Part shown: positions 24,000 through 34,600 of the stretch, in pieces
How positions within the stretch are numbered: position 1 is the stretch's first letter
Layout: every line of letters starts with the position of its first letter
Assembly: GCA_009741485.1 (NCBI GenBank)
Contig: CM019236.1
Coordinates: 49,865,003 to 49,929,002, forward strand
Length of the DNA stretch: 64,000 nt
DNA from: Malurus cyaneus samueli
Lineage: Eukaryota > Chordata > Aves > Passeriformes > Maluridae
Direction: 5' to 3'
The notes under the pieces: generated by a model
The model's input: only the letters and a program-made list of their open reading frames with translations
The model's database searches: none
Told to the model about the DNA's origin: nothing
Made by a program: the position numbers and the translations under genes

Positions 24000-25365
24000 T
24001 ACCTTTGTGATTTTGATCAGTGAGAAATGCAAGTTGTCCCTTCTGAGTTTTTCCCTTCCTTGCTCCCTTCATTCATTCATCTACATGGGAGTACATTGAT
24101 CACTGCTGTTTAACACATTAAACATCTTTGGGCTTCTCTCTTATAACCTTCTCTGAGCTTACAGGAGGTATTTGAAAGGCAAATCAGGGTATGAACTGAA
24201 ATCTTGTCTATGCTGCTTTTCTCTTCTCATTACTTCCCTACCTTCTTGTGTCACAGGGCAGACTATTTCCATTGAACCACTCATTCTGGCTTCGAACAAC
24301 GCAGGAAATTGGAAGACCTTTGACCTGTTTCACTAAAAATAAATACATTTGTACTTAAGAAAAAAATTATAGGTAAAATTATAATTTTACATGATCTGCT
24401 TTTGGGGGTCAGGAAAATTCCAGTATTTCAGAAAATACTTTAGTAGGTGAGCACAGAAATTCCTCTCTAACCTGTCAGAGCAAAATGTCTTCAATATTTT
24501 AAATGTGATTTATTTCTGTAATGTGACCAAGCTATTAAACTTGTTAGTGGTCATGGCAGATGGCCGGTGTCTTATGAATTTGAGCAAATGTTATCTACTT
24601 AGAAGTAATAAAAAATAATTGAAAACTCTAGCTCTTAACTGCATAGGCAAGCAAGAATTTTAATATAGAGAAAATATAGTATGCACTATAAAGCTTTCTG
24701 TGCATACATAAACCCTCCCTTTAGGCACTGGGGCTTGGTGTGAGAGGCCTTCTGAGGAAAAACAGATTTTTGAAAGGCAAGAGGGGCTACTCTTCCGCAA
24801 AACTGTGGTTTTATGGACATTCCCAAAATCACATAATGAGAAGCAGTTTGTTTTTCTGTAACTCAGTTATTTTCCCTTCATGCTAAGATGTTCCAGATAC
24901 CTGTAATGAGATGATTTTTTCCTATCCCTTATCCTCCATTTCACATTGCATATGAAATTTCTCTAAACTTATTTAGGGTTTGTTCCCAATTTCAAGCCCC
25001 TGTACTCTGACACCGGACACCATGATCTGCCCTCCAGCCTAAGGCTGAATAATGCGGTGGCGGCTGCATGGGTGGAGCCATGAAATACCCGGCAGACTCC
25101 CTGTGTGTGTGTGCTAGACCACCCATGAGGAGATTAATGCGTGAGCAGCACTTTGGGCTTCCAGAAACAGCTCCCTGTAGACTTTCAGAGCTGCAGCACA
25201 CAGACGTACAAACATGGTCAAGGGCAAAATATATTACTTGCACCCCATTAAAGACACACAGATGCATGTCCTGAAATACTTGCGTGTCAAACATCTTCCT
25301 CCAAGAGCTTCACCTATTGAGGCAAGTAAATGATTGCATCTGCTTAAAAAGAGGGTGATCTTCTG
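24000..25365. other. Unique sequence
   Basis: No element recognised. 25.0-25.3 kb is slightly richer in GC and contains a short GT run, with no CpG island. Confidence 0.5.
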
Positions 25366-25423
25366 GATATCTCTGTGGAATGGCCATGGACAATGATATC
25401 CCTGCAGAATGGCCACAAACAAT
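25366..25423 (+). repeat. Tandem duplication, 2 x 29 bp
   Basis: Copies at 25366-25394 and 25395-25423 match at 23 of 29 positions, sharing GATATC and GAATGGCCA. The substitutions are mostly transitions. A possible third, much weaker copy follows. Confidence 0.75.
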
Positions 25424-25511
25424 GTGTGCAAATGCCCACGTGCAATGATAGTCCCTTAGGCAGGGACCAGCTTTCAGATTGCAGACTTTATCCACATGTA
25501 GATAATTGTCA

Positions 25512-25536
25512 TTTTTTTTTTTTTTTTCTTTTTTTA
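25512..25536. repeat. Poly-T tract next to the LTR
   Basis: Sixteen T, C, then further T, about 20 bases before the solo LTR edge. Confidence 0.9.
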
Positions 25537-25556
25537 AATAGTCACGTTTTTGGAGA

Positions 25557-26141
25557 TGTATAGGTTAATAACCCCGCTGGCAACTAAGTACCACACAGCC
25601 ACCTGCTCACTCCAGCACCAGCAGAATGGCGGAATCAAAAAAGTGAGAAAAACTGTGGGTTGGAATAAAAGACAGTTTAACAGGGAAAGAAGAAGCTGTG
25701 CACACACGCAGAGCAAAACAAAGAAGTAATTAACTGATTCCCATGAGTAGATGGGTCTTCAGCTGTCTCCAGGATAGCAGGGCCTCATCATGAAAACAAT
25801 GACTAGGGCAGACGAGCACCATCACTCCAAACATCCTCCCACTCCTTCTTCTGTCCCCAGTTTTATATGCTGAACATGACACTGTTGAGTATGGGATATC
25901 CCTTGGGATCGTTGGGGTCAGCAGTCCCAGCTGGTTCTCTCCCAGCTGCTTGTGTGCCCCCAGCCTACTTGTTGGGGAGGTGATAAAAGAAGCAGAAAAG
26001 GCCTTGGCTCTGTGTAAGTGCTGCTCAGCAATAACAAAAACATCTCTGTGTTATCAACACTGTTTTCAGCACAAGTCCAAAACATAGTTCCATACCAGCT
26101 ACTGTGAGGAAAATTAACTCTATCACAGCCAAAACCAGCAC
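25557..26141 (-). mobile_element. Solo LTR of an avian ERVL-type endogenous retrovirus
   Basis: On the minus strand it runs from near 26141 (CTGGTTTTGGCTGTGATAGA, U3 start) to near 25557 (GGTTATTAACCTATACA, a decayed GGTTAAACC...ACA end). A TATA-like ATATAAAA lies at 25868-25861. The R/U5 part contains the block CAACCCACAG...CTCACTTTT near 25660-25635. The same block occurs on the plus strand at 31583-31606, showing that both belong to one LTR family. No internal retroviral sequence adjoins it, so it is a solo LTR left by recombination. No clear target-site duplication remains. Confidence 0.85.
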
Positions 26142-28969
26142 TTCATTAGCTATTCCTGAAGTGAAAGCTATTGCTGAAGTGATATGACTGCAGTCTGTCC
26201 TGTCTGTGCCCCATCTCCCTTTACACTGTCTGCATTGCCATATCAGAGACACCATCTCTGTAGCACCACTTTTGATTTATTGTATTCCTACAATGACAAC
26301 TAAGTAAGAAGCAGGGGAAGGAGAAAGTTACACCAGATCTCAAACATAAGAAATGGAATTGTCTTTCATCAAGTCCCTTATAGGTGCCAGACATCAAGGC
26401 TCATAAGAAAATTCAGGCCTCAATTTCAATTTTTTTTTTTTATAACATCTGATTTCACTATTTGAATCTGCTCTTCAATTAACTAGGAAAATGTTCCTAA
26501 ATGTCAAAGAGCTCCAATACTTCTTCCCCAGTGAAATTTTTTGAGATGTACCATTCATACCCTTAGTCTGCAGACACAAATACTTTTGAAATCACCTGAA
26601 AAATTGTAAGGAAGTAGTTGTAGTCACTTACTTCAAGTCAGCAGTTTTTAAAAAAGTGTCATTAAATGGTATTTTTAAAGGCTCATTTAACAACTTCAGA
26701 GATGTACTCTGTTTTGTTTTTTCCCTACTGAATTGAAAGATGCTTCCAGTTTTCAATTTCTTGTCATTTGAAAGATGTCATGCCATTATTCTGATTTTGG
26801 ATATATTGTACATGTGTTTGTTCACATCACCTGAACCTATAACCTTATGAGAAAATAAGAAATTGGTGTACCAGCAAAGTGAATTGACTGTGTCAAATCA
26901 TAGCATAAAGTCCTACCCATTTGCCATGGAAACAGTCAGGAGAGATATTCTGGTGTCTACATGCCAAGTGGAGTCAGTCAAAAAGGTTTATAAGCAATTT
27001 AAGATCTAAATGCTACTTCTTGGAAAACAGAAGAATCTGGACAAGGCTGGCTGGGCTCCACTAGACAGCACAATGCAGCCAGTGTATATTTCAAGGAATG
27101 CTGGAAACTACATCTCGATGCCCTGCTGTGTGCCTACATCTCTCTTGGTGACCCCATGCAAACACTTGCAAAAATGCATGGCCGTGGACTTGGGACCCCT
27201 GTTTGTTTTAGGATGACTAGAAGGCATGGAGAAGGAAGAAAGAATATTGAGAGTTGCCTGCTCAGTTTACCCTCATCATGGCAACAGTGAGTTTTATAAG
27301 TAGAGAGAGTGCATCTAGCTCTTCACACTACAATATCTTTCTTCTTCTTTAATTAAAGGTTAGGGTCTACAAAGACTGCATGAGTTCCAGAGCTTTTGAA
27401 GATCAGAACGAGAAATACCATCCTTGCAAGGGCAGACCATTTCAGCATTATTCTTCCTGTTCTTTGAGAATTAATTTGTTAATAACTTATAAATAAACAT
27501 GCTTTCCACTAACTCAGCTTCCAAGAAGTCATCAGGAACAAGTTAGTCATTGTATCCCAAATCATTCGCTCAGAAAGAAAGGTGCCTTACTCACAGATGG
27601 CTAGTTTCAATGTCAAAGGTAATGAAATATAGTTAAGAAGCTCTAATTTAAGTCAGATTTGTCACTAAATAGAGCACTAGTTTTGAGATATGCAAAATGA
27701 TGACTTATTCTAGAAAAGACCAACTATACCTATTATTTATTTTCACAAGTGTAGATGAGGCATGGAGAACTGCTCATTACAGACTCATTAGTAAACACTT
27801 CCATTGCTTTTGTATTTGCTTTTTTTTTTCATAAGGAAATGTGGGAACAGGCAGACCGTTCTTAGGCCTATTTCTGCCTCAAGAGGTTGACCCTGAGCAA
27901 GCTGTGATAGGCTGAATGTCCAGATTCACAGAGGTTTACATGGCATCTGGCTGCTCTTGGTCTCAGGATACCAGCTCAGAATCTTCCCTCTAAAAATGTG
28001 CATTCCTCTTCTTTGGTCTGTGTTTTGAACATTTTCTGGATACTTTCTAAAACTTAGCAATTAACTTGAGTAGGAGAAAAGAATCTGCTTAATTCTTGTG
28101 AAGATGTTTTCCGTTTTGAGCTAATTCCAGTAATTATTAAACCAGACAGTCCACATAGATGGCTTTTAAATATTAATTAGAATAAGCAGGTTGTGATGGG
28201 ATTTTCTTTTTGGATAGCTGATTCTTCAAAAACCAAGTTATCTCTTGATTCATGTCAGATTTAATGTATGCCATTAGTACAGATGTGTAATGCTACACAA
28301 GAAAAGAACTGAACAAAAGTCTCAAGTCTCATTTAGTCTCCGGACCAGAAAAGTGCTTAAGTATGTCCTTAGGTTCTGGTGACTGTAGTGCTTGAAATAT
28401 CTTTGTCTCAATAAAAGATCATAGCTTTGATAAAACGGAAGTCACCACTGTTGCATGAGAAAACTCTCATTTTTCATCTTTTTTTTCCTAGCCTCTTTTT
28501 TTTTTTTTTATTATTTATTTTAAGGAATACAGATGTCCCCAGGGAATAAAATTTGTGTTTGGAAATGTTGTTTGGCTTCACCAGTACTGTATTTCTGAGC
28601 CCCATTATTCCCAGCTAGCTTGCAGTTGCTGTTGTCATCTTGATACCATCAAGGTTAAGCACATTCAGGTAATTTGACCTGGAATTCTGCAGTCTGATGA
28701 GCATTGAATTGCTTGTTCTTTAGTGGTTGGGTTTAGACTTTAAACATTAACCATTATCTGCATGAATAAACAAATATTTAACCACAAAGCACTAAACTGC
28801 TTCATTCCCTTATGTCTCAAGTAGTGCATGCCTACAAAGCCTGTGTAATTCAGCTGAGCATACAGAGATTATCATAAAGTGGAATGCTAGATTTTTAATA
28901 ATTGTTCTTCTGATGCCATGTCCCTGTAAATAAACCATGGCATATTCACAAGGAAGGTGTTATATGTTT
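26142..28969. other. Unique AT-rich sequence between the solo LTR and the provirus
   Basis: No gene recognised. Contains poly-T/A runs near 26.43, 27.82 and 28.50 kb. No 5' LTR is visible immediately before the retroviral body. Confidence 0.5.
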
Positions 28970-29689
28970 CCCAGGCAGGTGAACCACCATGGAGAGATGT
29001 ATTTAGTACCTGAGGGAATTAGCTGTGCTGGAGGTGATTTATGATGACCTGGACAACAGTTATCCATAGGAAGACCTGTATACAGTACCTGTGTGAGGTA
29101 CCTGTGGGGCAGAGCGTTGTCCTATACAAACTCGTTGGCAGTAATTATTTGGAAGGACACTGAGGGACAAAAGGGGGATTAAGTTGGCTGGACAACTCTG
29201 TCAGTACCAAGAAAGTCTCTCTTCTTCCCTCCAGGTCTGTGTGTTGCCTGTGGAGAAACTGTCCACAGTTTGAAGAGGGTATACCACACATGTGTACGGA
29301 TCAGTATCTTTATTAATTAGGAGCAAGTATTCTTCTGCTCAGGAGAGAGGATACAGTGGGTACACACCATGGACCACTGTATGGTTTTGCCTGCATGACC
29401 ATGGAGAGGACATGGTGAGCAGGGATGGAAAAATCTGCTTTAACCCTAGACGTATGGCTATGAGAGTTGTAGGGAAACCAATCACAAAACAGTATCCTTC
29501 AATGAAAATTGCTGCTCTGGTTTTCAGTGTGCAGTTCCCAGACAGATGGGAAGGCCTGGTCTTATTTCTGACCTTAATAAAGGTACTCTGATTTGTATTT
29601 ACAAGAAGTGTGTAATGAATACTATGAGGTACCTTGCCTTCAGCCAGGTGGAGCAAAGGGGCAGTCAGGTTTCCTGGACTGTTTGGATT

Positions 29690-29790
29690 TGAGCAGCCCC
29701 ACAGGAACACAAGGCTTTGGTAGACACTGATGCAGAGTACCCTAATGCCATCAGGCTTTGCAGGAGCAGAACCCATTTCTGGAGTGGTAG
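29690..29790 (+). pseudogene. Retroviral protease remnant
   Basis: The active-site region reads LVDTDAE around 29717-29737. Retroviral aspartic proteases carry a D-T/S-G triad, and here the glycine position is Asp, so the copy is inactive. It lies upstream of the RT segment, as expected for ERVL-type order. Confidence 0.75.
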
Positions 29791-30339
29791 GGAGATCCAA
29801 ACAGCTGACTTTCCTTCTGGGAGTCTGGAGTAAGCCTGATTCAGAATGAGTGGCCAAAGCACCCCATTGTCACTGGCCCAGTGGCATCCCTGGAAAAGAT
29901 TATCCCAGGGGAGGGTGTTTCAAGGACCAAAAAGGATGACAGCTGGCTTTTGATGTGGTTGCCTTGGAGACAGAGGAAATTAGGCATCTGTCTGCTTTGC
30001 CCGGTCTCCTAGAGGACCCTTGTGTTATGGGGTTGCTGAAGGCTGAAGAGCAGCAGGTGCTGATCCTTCCACAGTGGGGCATGGGAGGCTGGGAGGCAAC
30101 ATTGCTCCAACCCAGACTCCATGATCCCGATCCATGAGGTGTTCACTGATTGGAGAGCCAAAGAGTGCCTGGCAGGACCTGCTGACCCCTCAACAGCCCC
30201 ATATGGTCAGTGCCAAGGCTGATGAAGAATGGAGGCTGGCAGTACGATATCATGAGTGCATGAAGACTTTCTCTGAATGATGCCATTCCAGGCATTTTGT
30301 AACTTCAGTAGGAGTTGGAGTCAAAGGCAGCCACCATTG

Positions 30340-30560
30340 GCACTGCTGAGGTGTTTCTCTCAGTCCCTCTGGCAGCAGAGTGCAGGCCACAGTTTGCTTT
30401 CACTTGGAGGGATGTCCAGCAGACCTGGAACTGACTGAGCCAGGGGTGGAAACAGCCCCAGCATCTGCCATGGACCGATCCAGGCTGCACTGCAGCAGGG
30501 TGAAGTTCCAGGACAGCTGCAATACATTGATGAAACCATTGTATGGAGCAACACAGCAGG
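30340..30560 (+). pseudogene. Retroviral reverse transcriptase remnant
   Basis: An FAFTW segment sits at 30393-30407 and runs into a stop at 30432-30434. The catalytic box is at 30523-30534 in a different frame and reads YIDE, where functional RTs have Y-x-D-D, so the last catalytic Asp is lost. The two segments are therefore separated by a stop and a frameshift. Confidence 0.82.
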
Positions 30561-31430
30561 AGAGGTTTATGAGAAGAAAAATGGGAAGAAAATGGTCTGG
30601 TTCTGCACTAAACAAAAGTGACATCAAAGGAACCTGCACAGGAGATCCAATTTTAAGGAATAAGGTGACAAGATGAAAGTCAGGTCCCAGTGGTCTGGAT
30701 AAACTAGATAGCAGCAATGTTTCCAGCAACTAGCAAAAAGGAGGCAAGTTTTCTTAGGTGTTGAGGAGAGTGCACATCCCAAATGACAGTCTGATTGTTT
30801 GCCCTCTCTATCAAGGAATTGGGAAGAAAATCAGTTTCAAATGGGGCTGTGAGCAACAACAAGCCTTCGAATTAACTAAATGGGTGATAATTCATAATCC
30901 ATAACTTGTAAACCATGTATTCTACACTGCCCCTGAGGAAGATGGTCTTTTCTGGAGACTCTGACAGAATGTAGTTAGGGAAACTCCAGGTTAACCCCCT
31001 AGGGCTTTGGAGTCAGGCATACAGAGGATCTGAGGCCCATTGTATTCCAGCTGAAAAGGAGATTCTGGAAGCTTGTGAAGGGTTTCAAGCTGCTCAGGAA
31101 GTGATGGGCACTGAAGCATAGCTCTTCCTGGCATCCCAACTGCCAGTGCTGGGGTGGAAGACCACGGAAGGGTCTTCTCTACACATCATGCAGCTCATGC
31201 TACTAATGGTATGTGAAATGAGTCACACTGGTTGCACAGCAAGCTCAAGTAGGAAACCCTGGTCACTCAGGTCGAGTAAATATGTTATCAGAAATGGGTC
31301 TGCCTTTGCTTGAGGCAAAAACTGTTTTTCCCAGCTAATTTTTTAAGTTCAGTGCAGGAACATTACCCCCATATAGAGTATCTAAAAGTTTTGATGTGGC
31401 ACGGACAGCCTGACTGGTAGATCTCTTAGT

Positions 31431-31554
31431 GTTGACAAATAAGATGGCTTTTGTTAAATGTATATGTAAAACATTTTTTTTTCCCCCTTCATTTGCATAA
31501 CTAGTTTTTCATGGATTTTATTTCTCTCTTTTGTTGTTTCTTTCTATTATTTTT
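31431..31554. other. T-rich interval between pol remnant and LTR fragment
   Basis: T-rich sequence with no retroviral similarity I can see. It replaces the missing integrase end and LTR U3, so an internal deletion or later rearrangement is inferred. Confidence 0.4.
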
Positions 31555-31690
31555 TTTGTTTAAACTATTCTTACCTCAACCCACAAGTTTCCTTACTTTT
31601 ACCCTTCTGATTCACTCCTCCATCCAAACGGAAGGTCAGTGATCGAGTGATTATGTGGTAATTTCTGTCTGAGGTTAAACCATAAGACTG
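31555..31690 (+). mobile_element. 3' LTR fragment (R/U5 end) of the same ERVL family
   Basis: Begins near a TTTAAACTATTC block (the poly-A signal region of this LTR), continues with CTCAACCCACAAGTTTCC and CTTTTACCCTTCTGATTC, and ends with GGTTAAACC at about 31672-31680. It is the same-strand 3' partner of the pol body, and matches the reverse complement of 25557-25690. U3 is missing. Confidence 0.82.
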
Positions 31691-34600
31691 GCATTTGTTC
31701 AAAGAAATTATTCAGACCAGTGGGCCATCCCATCTCATATCCTGTACTTGGCACTTGTAGCTGCTTTAGAGGAAGTTTAAGGAAACTGTGCAGTATAGTT
31801 CAGAATAGGCAAGGATTATTTTTGCAGTGTGATACAGTCACATTAATAATTAATGAATTTTAATGCTAGATTTTCATTCTTTCAAATGTTGCATTCTTTT
31901 ACTGAGGACTTGATATCTGTGTTCTTCAAGTTTTCTTTAATTTGTGTCTACAAATTTTCAAATATGCTGCCAAAGTTCACCAAAAGTTGAGAAAAGATCA
32001 GTTTCTCCTCTGTAATGCAAAACCTCCCAGAAAGTCCATTATACCAAACCAGTACTATATTTCCTCCTCTGCCTGTTTTCATCTGGAATGCTTTCATGAA
32101 ATTTATTCCTCTCTGAATTCCCACAAAAAAAAAAAAAAAAAAAAGAAAAAAGAAAAAAGAATGGAAAAATATTCTTGAAAACTTAATGGAAAAAGGTCTT
32201 CCCTTTATTTTCTTCAAATAAAGTGAAATAAGTTTAAGTGAAGCTTTTGAACAAGTTCTTGTTAAGTGGCATTCTACCCTATGTAAAACTACACAGAGTT
32301 AAGTCAGCTCTGCAGTTCTGATGTATTGACACTTGCTTTTGCTTCCCATTTAATTTCTTCATTAAATAAATAAAAATATGGTTCTCTGTCTGTGCAGTGA
32401 TTTTTTTTCTTTTTGTCTGAATAATGGGGAATACTTGTGGGAAAGAAGATTTTTCAGACAGCTATACACCAAGTGTCAGAGGTTGAAATATGCAAATAAA
32501 GAATACCACAAGTATAAAAAGTCAAAAATACAACAAAAAAAAAGCAATGTAGGGTATCAAAAATACTTTAAGAAATTTATATGCTATCAGAAATCATTGT
32601 TGAGGACTTCACATGTTCTATAACTTTTTCATGTCTAGTTCAAGACAACAGCCATTAGTAATGAAATTATTTCACATGGTAGTTGATGCTGAGCATGCCA
32701 CTTGCTTTCCAAGCTAAACCTAACTTTTTCCTTTGTTCCATGACCCATCTTTTCTTCCCCACTTCTCTAGTCCTTTATAGAGGTGTGTTTGCTGAGATAA
32801 TTATAATTTATTTGTTAGATTGGGTTATAATCTTAATAGCTCATGCATACCACTGAGATTTGATATAGATTCAAAACTGGAGGTCAAGCCTCATTCCATA
32901 AGGGAATATTAGTGACTGTGTGTAAAAGAAATACAGAGAATAAACAACCAAGAATGCAGATATTTGGGTATTTTTCAGTACATGTTTAGAGGACTGTTGT
33001 ATGCCAAATGGTTGTGTCTCCCACTATCAACCTTTCTCTATTTTTCCAGTGTTTGTTATTTGTTACCGAAAATATAATGTAGTGATTGTAATTGTAAACC
33101 TGTGGGAAGGAAACAAAAGAGAACAGAAAGGGAGACAGAATGAATTGTAGGTGTCTGAAACACCAAAGAATATGAAGTAATTTAGATTTAGCAGCTTGAA
33201 GTGATAGTCACTTGAAATAGTGCATCAAGTCTAGCTCACAAGTAAGAATACCAAAAAATAAGCCCTCCTAAACAAAATTAATTCCTCTGCAAAGACAAGT
33301 GGGAGGACACATAAGTAAGAGCCTGAAGAATTGAAGAAACATTCTGTTTCATTTATTCATAAAATCCCAGTTTAACAGCCTGTTGCTGATCAGAGGTATG
33401 GTCTGTATTCTACTGCTATTTCCATGAAGCTGTGGGATGGCTATTGCAGGGTAAGGACAATCCTGTGGTGCGCTGGAACCATAGCACAACCTCTTTCTGC
33501 ATGCAGTCTAAGGGTCTGGGTGAAGTAAGTAGGCTAATGTTTTACTGAACTATTCCAAGAAAGTGAGACTAGAGAAGTGCCAGGACAACTTTCTGTATTT
33601 CCTCAGCTAAATCTAGTGAGAACCCTCCTGAAATTAGTCAAATTCCAGGAGGAGAACTATGTTGCATGAAAAGAGGGACTTCCTTTTCCTCATCACTGGG
33701 TTTAGGCTGGAGTAAGTTAACAAGGAGGAGAATGGCAAAAGTGTTTACTGTATGACAATACTCAACTAGGCTACAGAAGAAAGAAGCCTTCTAAAATCCT
33801 GGTTGGTCTAGGCTCATCACTTGGGAGGTTGATCTCATACTGGGTAGCAAACCAAGATGTAACACCAGCCATACATAACCAAACTCTGAATTCTACATGC
33901 ACAACAGAAGCTTGGCAATGGTCTATTGTTCAGGACAAAAGCACATCTCTGCTGCCTAGAGGTTCACTGGAAGACAAAGAAAACAGCTATCTGACGAAAT
34001 TCTGTGGTTTCTTCCTCTCCTGGAGGCTGGCATGAGTTTTCACACTTGTATTCAAAAAAATTGTCATGAATTTGTCATCTATTCTATTTTGCACGTATGC
34101 TGTGCTAGTCATGTTGTAGAGGCACACATTTGTGCATGTCTTGTCCCCTAAGTTGTGTCAGCTTTTCTTTTTTACCTTTTCAGGACTAAAAAGGTTATGT
34201 GAATGACTGAAGGCAGAAGTTACAGTTATTGTAGCACCTGACAACCACTGTGAAAGGCTTTTCACTTTTGCAAGGAAACTGTATGAATTAGTCAAGAGAA
34301 GTCATCTACAGACCATCTGATGGGTTTGGACACTGTGCATGCTGGATCAGAAGCCTGGCAGATACATTGCCACATCCATATGCATAGATATCTGCTGGGC
34401 CATGGATGCTTTGTGGGATTTACTACTGCTGCTGCCAGTACTAATCCTTTCAGGCTCCTGAAAGGTCTGCTTCTGGCTTTTTTTTTTTCCTTTTATCAGG
34501 ATTAATTAAAAATATATTCACCACATCAAAACAGCAGGAACAGTTGTTTTAAAGGCAAGGGGGAAGGAATAACTTCCTTCCTACATAGTGTGGCTTGAAG

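Larger units (their letters stand above)
28970..31430 (+). pseudogene. Degenerate ERVL-type gag-pro-pol body
   Basis: Scattered readable segments follow the gene order of an avian ERVL-like provirus on the plus strand: gag-like sequence (about 28.97-29.55 kb), an aspartic protease segment (about 29.69-29.79 kb), reverse transcriptase (about 30.2-30.6 kb), a connection/RNase H-like part (about 30.8-31.2 kb) and a short integrase-like scrap (about 31.37-31.43 kb). Frames change repeatedly and stops are frequent, so nothing can be translated as a unit. Most of integrase is missing and no env is seen. The 5' LTR is missing, and the 3' side is followed by an LTR fragment of the same family as the solo LTR at 25.6-26.1 kb. 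It is an old, inactive insertion. Confidence 0.85.

Noticed and set aside
29339..29857. Minus-strand 172-codon open frame
   Set aside because: It is antisense to the degenerate ERVL gag/protease region and has no independent coding features.
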